64,000 nt of DNA from Melitaea cinxia (GCF_905220565.1 NC_059417.1:11828518-11892517); one strand, 5' to 3'. Positions 12,036 to 25,964 are shown, counted from the stretch's first letter. The notes: generated by a model not told the origin, from the letters alone. Program-made: numbers and translations.

Positions 12036-12475
12036 AAAAATACCAAGGTGTCCACTGTCCATTCTCTCTGAAGTGATTTTATAATTAACAATAATACATT
12101 AAGCTGATGTGTTTGTTTTACAATAAATAAAAACTTGCAACTCAAAATTATATTTTCAACGAGAAAATGAAATCACATTAGAAAAATAGTAAGAATGGTG
12201 TGAAATTAAATAAGGGTTCAATAACCTAACTACTACGAAATTGACATGGGTCAGCTAGTACAACATATACAGATAACTATATAAAATAGGGAAGCCGTAT
12301 CTATCTATAGCTTATCCGATTTATTACTGCAATAAATATATTATACTGTAGCATCATACCTCTTATGAAGGTTTTAGCCCATATAGGTATTCTTGTTACA
12401 AGATTCGATTTATATTTTGTAACGTATTAAGTGTGCAATAAAAATTGTCAGTTATTACTATACTGTTCTCATACA

Positions 12476-12560
12476 ATGAAACAACTTTTTCGGATTTTAT
12501 CGCGGTTGATTAAGTTTTTTAGATGCCCGAAGTTCAGTTTACAGCAACCATGGTCACGGG
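12476..12560 (-). repeat. Penelope 3'-end fragment
   Basis: The stretch gaaacaactttttcggattt ... acagcaaccatggtcacggg matches the 3' region of the Penelope copy at 63.06-63.19 kb. No coding sequence. Confidence 0.55.
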
Positions 12561-13066
12561 AGGATTTTTTCATTATTTCAATATCAAATTGAAATTCGCG
12601 TAAACGTTAGAAAACAATATGTTTTCATACTATTTCCTTCTTCGAAAAGATAGCTTTCTAATTGTGATAGAATTATTAAAATAAAAGTACCTACCTAAGT
12701 AGTATGATTTTTTTTTTTTTTTTTATTAAAATTTTATAATAATTATGTTTATAGGACACACAACGTATCTTTGCTCTTTACAACATTAATACAGACTTCT
12801 AAAGTTAATAGATGGGATTCTAGGGTGCAGATTATTATTATTTAATAACTGTATCCCGCGATTTCACCCGCGTTAATTTAAAGCAAATACGTACTAGGTA
12901 CTATACTAATTTTTTTGCGACTGTACTGTGCAACTCGGGCTACTTACGCGATTTTTAACCGACTTCCAGAAAAGTCAGAACTTTTGAGTGGTGTTTCGAT
13001 TTCGATGATTGCATTAAATCGAAACGCGTGTCATGTGGTCCCATTTAACTTTAATTCTTTCGTCCT

Positions 13067-13270
13067 GACGACGCGTTTGCGCAGCGGTTATAGCACTGGC
13101 TGTTGCACTGGCGGTCGCGGGTTCAATTCCTGCTCACGACAGACATTTGTATCGACCATATAGATGTTAGTTGTGGTCTGGGGGTTTGTGTATTGTGTGT
13201 GTTTCCGGACCCCCGACACAGGAGAAAATGCTACTGGGGCCGTTGAATGTGAAGCGTTTATTAATTCTTA
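13067..13270 (+). repeat. tRNA-headed SINE (acgcgtt-gcagcggt family)
   Basis: The head has A-box-like gcgcagcggttatagcact and B box gggttcaattcc; the body has gtggtctgggggtttgtgta and cccccgacacaggag. Family members: 48881-49085 (+), 33056-33213 (-), 45160-45353 (-). Confidence 0.7.
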
Positions 13271-13842
13271 ATTGAAATCTCACAAGTACTTTTCGAGTTA
13301 TATGTAATAATGCATATTTACTTGACTATTTTTTCATCTATAGGTTTCAAATTATTATAATATTCTAATATTTACTTTACACTAACAAACAACAAAATTT
13401 ACAAAAACAAATTATTTCCATAAATAAAAATCAATACACCCCAATCTGTACACCAAAAGGACTGATGACAAATTTGATAACAAAAGAACAGTTACAGCAT
13501 CGGGGAACCTTAAATGGATTCAATAAATTGAGATGATGTCACCGCGATCGTTCCAGCCAAAAGGTTGAGGCTGTAACAAGGTCTCTTTCGAGATATCCTT
13601 TCAAACATATCCATTTTCTATTAACTACATATCTATATTAATATTATAAAGCTGAATTGTTTGTTTGTTTGACTGTGCTAATTTAAAAAAAATGAAAATT
13701 GAAAAATTATTTTTGTATACAATAGTGTATTTACTGAAGTAGGCTATAGGCTATATAATATTTAAGTAATTTTTTTACACAAATAACACCGGGTAAACTG
13801 CAAGGCACAGGTTGTGTGAATATAATCTTGAATATCTTCTTA

Positions 13843-14060
13843 TCTTGTATAAAAAAATTCTAATGTCACAATGTTACTTAAAATACTCTTCCAAAATGGC
13901 TGGACCGATTTTTATGTAATTTTGTGTGCATTTAGGGTGGGTCTGAGGCGCGGGGTGAGAATTGGCCAACATCTATTTTTCATACCCCTAAGTTATAGGG
14001 GGGGGGGATAAAAGGAGTTAAGAACATATATGGCAAAATAACATTTGCGGGGTCAGCTAG
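13843..14060 (+). mobile_element. Helitron-like element
   Basis: Starts TCTTGTATAAAAAAATTCTA and ends GCGGGGTCAGCTAG. Same family as 8960-9161, more diverged. Confidence 0.65.
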
Positions 14061-14271
14061 TATGTATATAAAGAAATCATCAAAATGTGAATACATAATT
14101 TCCAAACAACAGCACCAAATTGGATAATTCTTTTCTTGTGTTTACTTTAATTCTTTTGTTGTTGCCACATCAAGGCCATTTCAAATAACGACAGAAGTAT
14201 ATCCTTACAAAATTTGGCTTCTCAGCTACTTTATATGAGACTTGTATTAATTATATAAATAAATAAATATC

Positions 14272-14503
14272 TACACAATACACACACGGTCGTCTGTTCC
14301 TAAAGTAAGCAACTTAATGCTTGTGTTATAGGTAACAGCCGACTGGTATATAGCTACATATTTTTTTTTTCGATAAACATACTTATAAATAATACATATA
14401 TAAATAAATATTTATATTATACCCAGACTCGGGGTGGGAATCGAACCCACAACCCTCGGAGCAGAAAGCAGGTTCACTACAAACTGCGCCAACGGGCTAG
14501 TCA
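14272..14503 (-). repeat. tRNA-headed SINE (cccgttggcgcag family)
   Basis: On - it has cccgttggcgcagtttgtag, a B box gggttcgattcc and a tail with tatttatatatg. Related copies: 29291-29502 (+) and 42570-42796 (+). Confidence 0.65.
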
Positions 14504-15768
14504 GTATATGTTAATAATGAGCAATTAAAATGTGATTGTTTACGCAATTATGTTAATTGATTATTATATTATAAAATTGTATGTTATCATGTAATGATTA
14601 TACGTGTAATGGGAACAATTTAATAAACATTAATTATTACAATTGTATGTAATTAAATTTTCAGTAAAGTTATGAATTTTTAATTTGAAATATATTTACT
14701 ATCGTAAGTATCACTATGTTGAAGAAACAGTATATTTAAAATTTATGAGGATTAAAAAAAAAACGTGTTGAAAAATGTAACAAATTTTTTTTTATCTGCA
14801 TTTTATTTTTTACAATTAGTCATTAGGACTCATAATTATGATTCTTATAAAAAATAGATAAGAATATAAAGACCTTTCTGATTACATAAATATCTAGAGA
14901 TTTTATAAGATTCAATGAATGTTATTTTATCACTGTTTACCTGCGTTAAATTTCTTTGTATTTAAAAATGACTTATGAAAAACTGTTTATTGACCACTAA
15001 TGTTTAGTTTTGAACTTTATACCAATATTACAATACAATAAATTGTGTATTATTATTGTTTGAATAATTAGTTATCACAAGGATAAAAATAAATCGCAAT
15101 GCACTTGTACAGAGTTTCCTTACGCATTTTCAAGTAAATATGTAGTATAGGCCATTTACAACCATCTTATCGGAGTACTAGAAGTAGTATTTACAGTTAT
15201 ACGGCGTGAATTCAGTCATGGCATACGTTGTAGCCCAGTAGTACTTACAACTACAAAAAGTGGGACAACGCCGCGCCCAGCCCTAGGCATTGCCCGTTCA
15301 CCACACTTCCAATAAATTCAAATTAAAAAAAAATAACAACACAAAATATCACACTAATTTATTCTTACATCGAAAACTACGAAATTTTAATAATTGATTA
15401 GAAAATACAAACTAAAAAAGCCGCATAAGAAGTTTTTTCCTCTAAATCGTTTACTATTTTCATCGTTTAAAAAATATTACTGACCTGTATATCAACAAGA
15501 TCCCATTAAAGGGCGATTCAGAATACGCGAAGATGTTGCAAGTTTTATAAGTGCCGTATATCAGCACGTAAACATGGATTGTAGTTCACGATTAAAGGGA
15601 GAACTGGTATTATCACTTACACCACGAATCCACCTTTAAAACTCACAAGCACAAACACTGTTTAGTCTTTGAATCAGTTTATATGATAAAAGTTTCGAGC
15701 GAATTTATAACGAAATTATTATTTTCATTCATCGCAAGGTGAAATCATTCGAGACGAGCGCCACTTAC
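14504..15768. other. AT-rich intergenic DNA before the GC-rich island
   Basis: No gene or RNA can be supported. From about 15.5 kb it is presumably the downstream intron of the putative minus-strand first exon. Confidence 0.45.
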
Positions 15769-15872
15769 GTTGCCCAACCGAAGAAACTACGAAATCGAGG
15801 GGCGCGGGCGCGGGAAGAAGGGACAGCTCGCGTCATCCGCCATATTGAAAGATTACGTCATCGGTCAACACA
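15769..15872 (-). promoter_or_regulatory. GC-rich promoter-like island and putative non-coding first exon
   Basis: A GC-rich block stands out in AT-rich DNA. On - it reads acgtaatctttcaatATGGCGGATGACGC ..., a YY1-like ATGGCGG start, and ends at a clean donor (ggcaac|gtaagtgg at 15769/15768). The short frame after that ATG (MADDASCPFFPRPRP) stops after 18 codons, so it is probably 5'UTR. The other exons would lie to the left; none was found here. A CRE-like tgacgtaa on - also lies upstream. Confidence 0.4.
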
Positions 15873-17279
15873 TCCAATTGCCAAATAAAAAAACGAGACA
15901 GGAATATTTAAACCAATAAGTAATAACCGATATCTGAATTTACATAAATTTAATGAACTTTACCCTTTTACTGAAATAATGACAACAATTTTAAACTTGT
16001 TATCCAACCAAATCTTGGTGCTAACCTGTAGCTTAATGGTAACATTTCAATTATTTTATATTCTTATTTTACTGTTACAGCTTACAGCAAATCTAAATCA
16101 AATCTCTTTTGTTGTTAGAGTTGTTAATACTTATAACATAACTGTAGCGACCTCTTTGGTAGCGACTTAATATCGTATTGATGTTTACGGGGAAAAACCA
16201 TCAGCGGATAAAGTTGACAACGACAAAGTTATACCTAGAGTGTCGCTTAGATTTTAATCCTTTTTATTTTAAGGCTTGTCTTGCTAAACTACAGTTATAC
16301 AATATACATTTTTTATTATTTTAAGTATGAATGCATGATGTATCCAATTTTTTTTTAACAATTAATTCTATTTCTATAAGTCATATCTTTAATTTTAAAA
16401 CAAGGGTCGGTTTTAATATTTGTGGATAACGCTATTTGATGGATAACAGTATCCGACGGTAAAAAGTTTTGATTAAATATTTCTATTCGTGCATATTAAT
16501 CTTAAAGTTGCAATTTATTAGTTGAGGATAAACAGATCCTGACCAGAAGACTTGGAGAGAAGGAGAACGATCGCTACGTATTGAAGCATTAGCCCGCCTG
16601 TTCCTAAAAATTTGTACATAATTATAAAAAGAAAAGTTCATTTTTCAGCCACCAGTCGCACTACCGTCGGTAAATAGTGTCTGTGAAGTTAGCTGTTTAT
16701 CCCATGTGCTTATGAGTAATGATGCTTATAAGACCACTTTTACAACTTTTTGAATTGTTGTATCTCAGAAACGGTTTTTCAGCTTGTTGGGAATTTATGC
16801 ACTTTCGAATGTCTAATAAAATGATCGGACTAAACGTTGATAGATCGTTTTAAATTAGCGCACAACAGCCCGCGCTTTTATTGACACAATTTAACGATCG
16901 CTACGCTATTTCGTCGATATTTCCGGGACACTATTTTCTACAGCAATTTTTCTCCTTCTCACCAAGCTCCATCGTCCTGACCATGGGTCCTGACCTTGAT
17001 TTGTATCGTAACCCGTCAATAGGGACACAAAAAATGTATCGATACTTTGTGATATCGAGTACATTTCCTTTAGATATCGATACTTTTGTACTCGACACTT
17101 TTTAGTGCTTTTGTGTTTTTTACTCAAAGAGCAACACGGAGGGGAGTAGCCATGTACAGGCGTTCCCCTCTGTCAAGGTATAAGGCCAAATGGCCATATG
17201 CAAACAATAAAACTAGTTGCAGCCGCACTGACCACTAGACTAAATCTAGTTGCGCGATTGAATCAACGTCCTTCAAAAA

Positions 17280-18016
17280 ATGCCAAATTGTTCTGTTTTT
17301 TGCTGCAAAAAAAGATCTGCCACGTCAAATTTACTAAAACATGGCGTTACCTTTCATACGTAAGTATTTTTTAATCACATTATTACTTGTATACTTCTTT
17401 TAAACCTTTTTTAAACTTAAAAATTACAAATATTATCGTTCGTGTTGACTCGATTTGTTTACAAACACAGGCCGCTCGCCCGCATACAATATGCGGATCG
17501 GTCGAGCGACTGATCGGAGTCTATTTCCGAGAAGTCACATTCGCCGAGCGATAGTGTTGTTACTGGTTTGTTTGTAGATGGTTATCGATAAAAACGGCAA
17601 AGGCAAAAGAGGAGACAGACATTTTTGAGATTTTGATTTATTTAAAATATTATATTGCTAGCTTTTTTTAATAAACATAGTTATATAATAAAATTGCATT
17701 AAAATAAATATAATACACGTATTATGAGTATTAATACATTTAACTAGAATTACTTAACGTGAACTTCCATCATAATGTTTTATATAAAATTTTGGCAGGT
17801 TTTCTAAAAATCCCAATTTAAGGGATACATGGAAAAAAATGGTAATAACAGATTAACCTGGACGCCCACAAAAAATAGTGTAATTTGTTCAGATCATATC
17901 AATACCACTAACTTTCAAGTGTTGGCGAACAATAGAAGGATTAGTCGAGGGCACCAAACCAACACTAACGCCACACTGTTTTTGTCCCATAAGTTTTTTT
18001 TTGTCTCATGTACAAG
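17280..18016 (+). pseudogene. THAP-domain protein fragment (transposon-derived, frameshifted)
   Basis: Exon 17280-17359 begins MPNCSVFCCKKRSATSNLL, the first Cys pair of a C2CH THAP zinc finger, and ends at a gtaagt donor. An acceptor at 17798 opens the next exon with FSKNPNLRDTWKK; the frame must then slip at an A7 run (about 17831) to read LTWTPTKNSVICSDHI, the W-P and C..H part of THAP. That frameshift makes it a pseudogene. A further open piece at about 18043-18170 may be a later exon. Host relatives are excluded only by its position between transposon ends. Confidence 0.65.
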
Positions 18017-18278
18017 GTAATCAAAAATGTCCATCCTTTCAGAGTCATCAACAAATCATTCAATCTAGCAGATGACAGGCTATCATCTTATGATGCCATT
18101 AGTGCTACGCTCCCTATTCCTGATTCGTTGACATCACAGTGTACATCATCAACTCCTCAAAATGTGGGTTAATTTTAAATCGTTTATTGTAGACTGGCAT
18201 TGTTTGGCACAACAACGTTGCACCAAACGTATTGTAACATAATTATAATAGTTAGACATATGCTGTCGCGACACTTTA

Positions 18279-18547
18279 ACCGTCTTCCAAAAAGGGAGGA
18301 GGGTCTCAATTCGAGTGTATTTTTTTATGTATGTTACTTCAGAACTTTTGACTGGGTGGACCAATTTTGATGATTTTTAATTTAATAGAAAGCTGATGTT
18401 TATCATGTGGTTGCGCTTAAATTTTATCGAGATCTGATAACAACTTTTTGAGTAACCTTTGATAACGCGTATATATTACATATATTGTATTACTTGTCGA
18501 TGTAATTGAAGGCAGTTTTTTTTTTCGTTTGCGAGCAAACACAATTA
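18279..18547 (+). repeat. accgacttc-family element inside the THAP transposon
   Basis: From accgtcttccaaaaaggga to gcgagcaaacacaatta; same family as 2455-2690. Confidence 0.6.
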
Positions 18548-18596
18548 TTGTAGATAATGATGTGTTCTACAAAGTCTTACTACATTATATATTTCT

Positions 18597-19862
18597 TTCC
18601 TTTCAAAAGTTTTAGAACGTCTTGTTTATCAACAAATCAGTCTGTTTTTAAACAAAAATTGTATCCTTAGTCCTCTCCAGTCAGGTTTCCGCCCCGGTCA
18701 TAGTACGACTACCGCTCTCGTAAAAATTACCGATGACATTCGCTGTGCAATGGACAATAAGCAGCTTACCGTACTGGTCCTTCTTGACTTCAGCAACGCG
18801 TTTAGCAGTGTTGATTTTGATCTACTGGTAAGTGTGCTAAGTTCTCTTAACATATCTCCTTTGGCAGCGGACTGGTTTCGTAGTTACCTGCAAGGACGTC
18901 GGCAGCGCATACAATTCGACGAAAGTTTTTCTGACTGGTGTGACGTCAAAGCCGGTGTTCCGCAGGGTGGTGTGCTGTCTCCTCTCCTGTTTTCTATTTT
19001 CATAAACTCTATTACTTTCAATTTAAATTCTCTCTACCACTTATATGCAGACGATCTCCAACTTTACCTATCTTCAAATCTTGAGAATCTTCCTAATACT
19101 ATAGCTGCGATTAATTCGGATCTGGCTACTGTCTCCGAATGGTGTAAGCAATATGGTCTTACGGTTAACCCATCAAAAAGTCAAGTAATCCTGATCGGTA
19201 GTCAGAAAATTACTGCAAAAATTGACTATACAAATTTGCCTCTTATTTCTTTTGATGGTGTTAAACTACCTTTTCTGGACAAAGTGAAGAACCTTGGTAT
19301 CTACTTCGATCAAGCATTATCCTGGACTCACCAAATTAGTGAAGTGAGTAGAAAAATGTTTGCCACCGCGGGGTCATTGAGACGTTTACGTAACTTTCTC
19401 CCCGTTCCAACCAAAATTGCGCTTGCGAATTCACTTATGCTTTCGATTTTGGACTACGCTGACGTATGCTATATTAACCTCACTGAATATCAGTTAAATA
19501 AACTTGAGCGACTTCAAAATGTTGCGATTCGGTTCATATTTGGCTTGCGTAAATATGACCACATTTCGGAATTTCGTAAAAAACTGAACTGGTTACCCAT
19601 TCGTCTTCGCCGAAATTCTCATATATTGTCTCTTCTGTACTGTGTACTATTTCATCCGTCAACACCTGTTTACCTAAAGGATAAGTTCGAATTCCTTGGT
19701 TCACATAGTGAAATTTTAAGGTCATCAGAAAACCTTAAGCTGCGTGTACCCCGTCACAGAACAAACTTTTATAAAAACTCCTTTGCTGTGCAAGCTGTTG
19801 CTGTTGCTATGGAACGACTTACCCGTGGCCATAAGACGAGCTCAAAGTTTGTTTCTGTTTAG
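18597..19862 (+). pseudogene. LINE reverse transcriptase, N-terminally truncated
   Basis: The frame is open from the truncation point through to the stop (TAG) at 19862. It starts in LSKVLERLVYQQ and GFRPGHSTTTALVK, then has the catalytic DFSNAFSSVD, GVPQGGVLSPLLF and YADDLQLYL, followed by a thumb/C-terminal region to the natural end. The endonuclease and fingers are missing, so it cannot move by itself. The first ATG (18750) is an internal methionine. Confidence 0.85.
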
Positions 19863-20280
19863 GAAGCATTTGAAAGCATATTACCTCAGTCTATAATTAT
19901 TTTAAACTCACTACATTCAATTGATAAAAGATCTTTAAATTTGCCATGAATCTATATATTATACGATTACTGTATTTATATATTAGTGTGTATGTAAATG
20001 TTTTTATTTATTTATTTATTTTTATTGCATACGTATGTGTATAATGTATATGCATATATAATTGTTATATATTCTATTTTTATTTTTTCTTTTACTTATT
20101 TAAATCTGTTTACCACCTGCCCATCTGAAAAGCAATATCCCTTTCATTATCAGGTTGTCTGGAAGAGATTGCTTTTTAGCAATAAAATCGCCTGGTTGTA
20201 CAATTTGTTACTATAATTGCTTATAATTTTAATTTTGTTCTTTATTTAAATGTGCAATAAAGTATATTATTATTATTATT
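18597..20280 (+). mobile_element. 5'-truncated LINE (Jockey/CR1-type RT), nested in the THAP element
   Basis: Sequence encodes only the reverse transcriptase C-terminal two thirds, then a 3'UTR and an (ATT)n tail near 20264-20280. A 13-bp direct repeat, attatatatttct, lies at 18584-18596 and 20281-20293 and marks the target-site duplication. The element lost its 5' end on arrival, as is usual for LINEs. Confidence 0.82.
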
Positions 20281-21414
20281 ATTATATATTTCTATTATCA
20301 TTAGTTTTTGCAGCCCACGCAATGTAAGGAATTTTTTAGGATATTTTTTTATCCCTTGGGTTACATTATTGGAGTTTTAGTAAAGACCCCTAATATTTTT
20401 AAAAATATAGTATAACCTATGTCGCTCAAGGATAGTGTAGCTTCTCAACGATGAAATAATTTTTTGAATCGGTCCAATAGTTTCGGAGCCTATTCAATGC
20501 TAACAAACAAACAATCAAATCTTTACTCTTTATAATCGTTTATTTTACATGAAGATGATTTGTAGTATATAATAAATTAAGTCTATTTTTATAATAATAT
20601 CTTACCTTCGTATCACTTTAAAAACATTATTTCCCTAACAGAGTAGTTGAATTTATCGATAATGCATATCGACAGTTGTTACAACCACGGCTGTTAGCAA
20701 CTTTTCAGTGTAGTTGCGGCGTGTCATTATACTGTAATAACACAGAATGTATCTATGTGTGTGTGAAAAATGTAAGTGTGATTTTAATTTAGTATGTGTG
20801 AGTTTCGTAGTGACAGACGATTATTTTTGTGTGGGATTTAGATAAAGTGTGCATGTGTGTAATTTCCCCCCGCAAAAAATGACAGAAAGTTTTGTATCGG
20901 TAACAAACGCAATGGCCACTCCCCTCCGTGTTGCTCTATGTTTTTACTCGATAACTAAAAGTATCGATACTTTTATAAATACGATACTTTTTTTTCGATA
21001 CTACTTATTGGTATCGATACTTTGTATTCGATACCGGGTCCCCGTGTACCCGTCAAATAGCTTTATCCACTACTAATGAAACAGCTCCTTCATGCGCATT
21101 CCTGTCTTTTAAATATTCTTTTTCTATCATTCTCATTCGTCAACATATTTTGTTTCTATGGTTGTTAACTTGTTAGTACCTTTGCCTATCGTCATAAAAT
21201 CTCAAAAAAAAAGATAAATGACATTAAAAAAAAAAGGAAATGTCTATGGTTGTGCTATAGAAAAAAACCGAAAAAACCTTTTAATAGCAATGAGATTTAT
21301 CTTTTATTTAGAAAATCTTTAGCTATTGTAATTTCAATATATTTTAGTACAATTTTGCGACCAACTACATAATTGTGTATTAATAAGTAGTGCTAGCCGA
21401 TTTCTACTGTAAAC

Positions 21415-24400
21415 ATGCAAGGTACGTATTTATATGAACTGAAAAACATCAATCTTTATGAAGAGTTATCTTTGTTGTTATTAATTAATCTCTTTAATCA
21501 GATACACGGCCAGAATTATACGAAGAAGTGAAGCTGTATAGAAATGCCCGGGAGCGAGAAAAGTAAGAACTTTGACTGTAAATTCATTGCATTTTCCTAT
21601 TATTAAAGTATGTCCAATGATTGCATTGTCATTTTTTACCTAATTGTTAGAGCTTATTTTACCACTCGCTGATAAAATTTAACTCGCACATAAATTTCTA
21701 ATAGAATTTATCTGCACGATGTAAAACCTTTAAGAATTATTTACCTTAACTAGTAGTAAAAGTAAAAAACTTTTAGATTTATAAGTTGTGAATAGAATCT
21801 CACAGTTAAATTGGAATTTGGTTAACTTTATCGGTTGGATGGCATCATACGTCAGTCAGATTGCTTTACCAGTATCTGCTGACTTGATTCAGCCTGTAGC
21901 GTGAAACTGCTGGGCATACTCCTCTTTCCCCATGTAAGGGAAGGATCGTAGCTTAATCTAAAATGCTACTCCACTGCGGCTTAGTAGCAGAAAAGGGTTC
22001 TTGAGATTTGAGTGAAATATTTTTAATTTACAGGCATGATAACATGGCAGAGTTATATGCAGTTGTCAGCACATTGCAACACTTGGAAAAAGCTTATATG
22101 AGAGACTGTGTCCGTGCTCAAGAGTACACTGCGGCCTGCAGCAGACTCCTTGTCCAATACAGAGTCGCCTTCAAACAGGTCCAGGGAGATGAGTTTCCTA
22201 CTATTGAGTCTTTTGTTACTAAGTTTAGGGTATGTAATGTATTATTATAATAGTTATAATTTTGATTAATTTATTTTTTTATATTTGTCTTATCTTAGGG
22301 AGGTTAAGTTTCGAGTCCTTTGCATAGGCATAAACCAAATTTTGTAAAGATTGGGCAAAAAGAAATAAACGTAAAAATTCCATAAGTAGTAAAATAATTT
22401 TGTTTGCTCACAAAAAAAAAAACCCGATTTCAATTTCATAGACGAGTAATACAACGTAAGTTGATGAAAAATATTAAAAAACGCATTAGTCGTCACTACG
22501 ATTTTCGAGGGTTCCCCTCAATTTCTCTAGGATTCCATCATCAGCTCTTGGTTACCTTATCATGGTACCACCCTTGGGATATCTCATTTCCAACAAAAAA
22601 AGAATTATCAAAATCGGTTCATAAACGATGAAGTTATCCCCGAACATACATATAAATATATATATACACAGTCGAATTGAGTTACCTCCTCCTTTTTTGA
22701 AGTCAGTTAAAAATTAAAAACACTTTTCAGTTACTATAACTTTTAATTACCCTCACAGTTTATATTACTTCAGTTTTAATATGAAGGTTTTTAAATTTAC
22801 TTAATTCAAAACTTTCATATTAAAACTTAAAATGTTTATTATTAACTTTGAGTTAGGGTAGGGGCAAATGCGCCTTACCCCACTGTGGGTACACCCATGC
22901 TTCTTTGAAGTAAGTTGCTATTTAAAAAAAAACAAGCTTTCTTTTTGTAACTTGTTTTTTCGTTGATATTAATTTTAAGTGATAAAATTGCATTCAACAT
23001 TTTATTAAAATATTTGTGATGAAAAGTATTATTATTATTCTTTTATAAAATATGCTTTACTTTACTGTTTATTACCATATGAAATATAAATGCAGATTTT
23101 TCTTTGTCTTTAATAAGAAATTAATAAAAAAAAAGTAAATGTTTTTTTTTATATTACAGTTAGACTGCCCAGCTGCCTTGGAGAGGATACGGGAAAACAA
23201 ACCTAACTTAATCAAAGATGACAAAGGAAATACAAACAAATACATTGCTGAAATTGTTTCTGTAAGTTTTATGTTTTTATTTAAACTATATAACAAAATT
23301 ATATACATGTGTAAATGTAACTTAACTAGGCCTTAATATATCTGTCTTGTTTTATTTTTAATTTTAGCTATTTAGTGGTGTAGTAATCTACTAACGCAAA
23401 TGCCTAGACTACAACTAAAATCTGTCTGGCCTTTACAAATATAATTATGTCAAGTGCAGGGCTGTCATTACCTCTTGTATCTAATTTTTTGCCTTTTTTG
23501 TCTATATAATATAAAAATGAATTTTTGTCTGTATGTCCTTTATAGAATCTTCAGCCAAGTGTTGTGCATGAGCCCACAAAGGTTTCAAAGTTGGTACTAC
23601 CAAAAAATTAAATAAAAAAAAAAGCTTAGCAACGCCCGCAGGGTACAGCTAGTTTTCTATACAAATAATTTTTTTATTGTATTAGTTTCTGATTTTAAAC
23701 CTAAGGTTGGCTAATACAGAATGCTTTTAGGCTTATGCCTGAGTATATAATCTAATAAAGTACTTTGCAATAAAAACTTATGATAATAATGAAATAATAT
23801 CCACAGCTATACATAACACTGATGGATAAGCTACGTCTAGAGCTAAGAGCTATGGATATGATACAGCCTGAGCTGCGAGATCTCAAGGACACCATGGACC
23901 GCCTCGAAATGCTCCCTGAGGACTTTGAGGGGAAACTCAAGGTAAACTTTGTTTTAAAGTTTTATTTTATTGAATACCAGCTGCTGCCCGCAACGTCATC
24001 TGCGTGAACGCTATACAGCACCAAAAATACCTACGATTATACCTTTTAAAATAACTTTCATTTACCCGTTTCTTCTTTACATTTCATATCTACAGAAAAA
24101 TCTCATAGATGGCGCTGCTTTAAAATTGTCTTGTCTACTTATTTATTTATTATAATAATTAAAACGGTTTACACCAGTTACATTAATTACTAAGAGAAAC
24201 ACAAAACATAAACATAAAAACAGCAATCAGATCAGAACTATACAACAAATAGAACTAAAAGAAAAAAGAAAAAAAAAAAACAAAATTGAAAAAGAAAAAT
24301 ACAACAGTCAATAAAACAATTATACATCTCGCTCACAAAACTTCATGCATACAGATAGTATTGTCGACCATTCATCCGCGAACAGATCACACTCAGGGTA

Positions 24401-25910
24401 TGCGTCCAGAAGAGCGTTGAGCGTGGTGAGAATGCGGGGAATGGGCGATTTGCTCTCGCGACAGTACGCGTTGGAGGTACGGCAAACAGTTTATGTTTGC
24501 GGAACTGAATGTACTTATATGGGACAGCAAATCGACACAGCCCGTCACTCAGGTCAGGGGCGTCAATCATACCGCGGAATATCTTGCACGCTGTGACCAA
24601 CTGACGGTGCACCCGTCGGACCTCCAACGAATTATAATTTAGGCAACCCAATAGAAAGTTTGTTGGATACAAGTAGGGATAGTATCCATTAACTCGCTTA
24701 TAGAGATATCGCAGGAAGGTCTTTTGTACCTTTTCCAGTAGAAGATTGTAGGTGCTATGGTAGGGATTCCATACACAGGCACTTGTTTCCAGTTTGGATC
24801 GCACGAGTGCATTGAATATCAGCCGCAACACACTGATGGAATGGAAATCTTTTGTACTCCTAAGCACAAACCCAAGGCGCTTATGGGATTCTTTCGCTAA
24901 GGACATCACATGGTCGTGGAATGTTAGTTTCGCGTCGAATACAACCCCAAGATCCTTAATGGTGTCTGCCCTGATCATTACATGTTTGTTAATTTTATAA
25001 TCAAACTTCAGAGGATCCCGCATCCGACCGGATGTCATCGTGTAACACTTATTCGTGTTAAACTCCATTTTGTTTGTGTCACTCCACTGGATCCACTCCA
25101 CTTATATTCATTTAATTATGTTTATCGGCTTAGTTACTTATATTGCGTGATTTTTATAGTGTGAAGCTAGCTTATATAGCATGGTTATTAACGTAATAAC
25201 AACAGCATTCAAATACGCGTCGTTAGATTACACGTTGTTACAGAATGCGTTGAGGAAATAAAGATTCACTGCTCGTTCCCGGTAAGTGATAGCATGATAA
25301 TATGTAGCTTATATGTTGACCCGACTTCTTAATAATATTCGTGCCAAATTTGAAGTAAATCCATGCGGTACTTTTTGAGTTTATCCCGGACATACATACA
25401 GACAAACAGACAAAAATTCTAAAAACTATATTTTTGGCTTCGGTATCGATTGTAGATCACACCCCAAGTATTCCTTTAAAAAAATATTCAATGTACAGTT
25501 TTGACTTTCCTACCATTTTATTACATGTATAGATAAGCGACATGTGTCTAGTTAGCACAGGTTTTATTATATTTGACTAGTCCGTAGGCATATTTGGCTG
25601 CTTTCTGCTCGAGGATTTTGGGCTTCATTTCATTTCTCAAAACCTCTAATGATACACAATTTCTTCATTCAGTGTCTATTGCAAACTGTACATTGTCAAA
25701 CAAACTGTATTTTGCATTATGATATTTCTGTTTTTTTTTGCTTATATTTTAGTATTAATCAATACATATAAATAAAAAGTGTGTGTCAGCTCCTACGCCC
25801 GACTGGAGTTTACTCCTTCAGATAGACTGTCGAAATAGGCATAAAAAAGGCTTACTAGTCTAAGAAAACGATTAATACCACAAATAGTAATTAAACAAAT
25901 AACGTTATTT

Positions 25911-25964
<54 letters not shown>

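Larger units (their letters stand above)
16422..21070 (+). mobile_element. THAP-bearing P-like DNA transposon remnant
   Basis: Inverted sequences mark both ends: gtggataacgctatttga at 16422-16439 pairs with 21053-21070 (17 of 18), and a 26-bp inverted pair containing gcaacacggagggg lies at 17128-17153 and 20912-20937 (one mismatch). Inside is a broken THAP-domain exon pair (17280-18016). THAP at the N terminus is typical of P-element transposases, but no catalytic part is visible. Later insertions are an accgacttc repeat (18279-18547) and a truncated LINE (18597-20280). No clear 8-bp flanking duplication was found, so the outer ends are uncertain. Confidence 0.55.
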
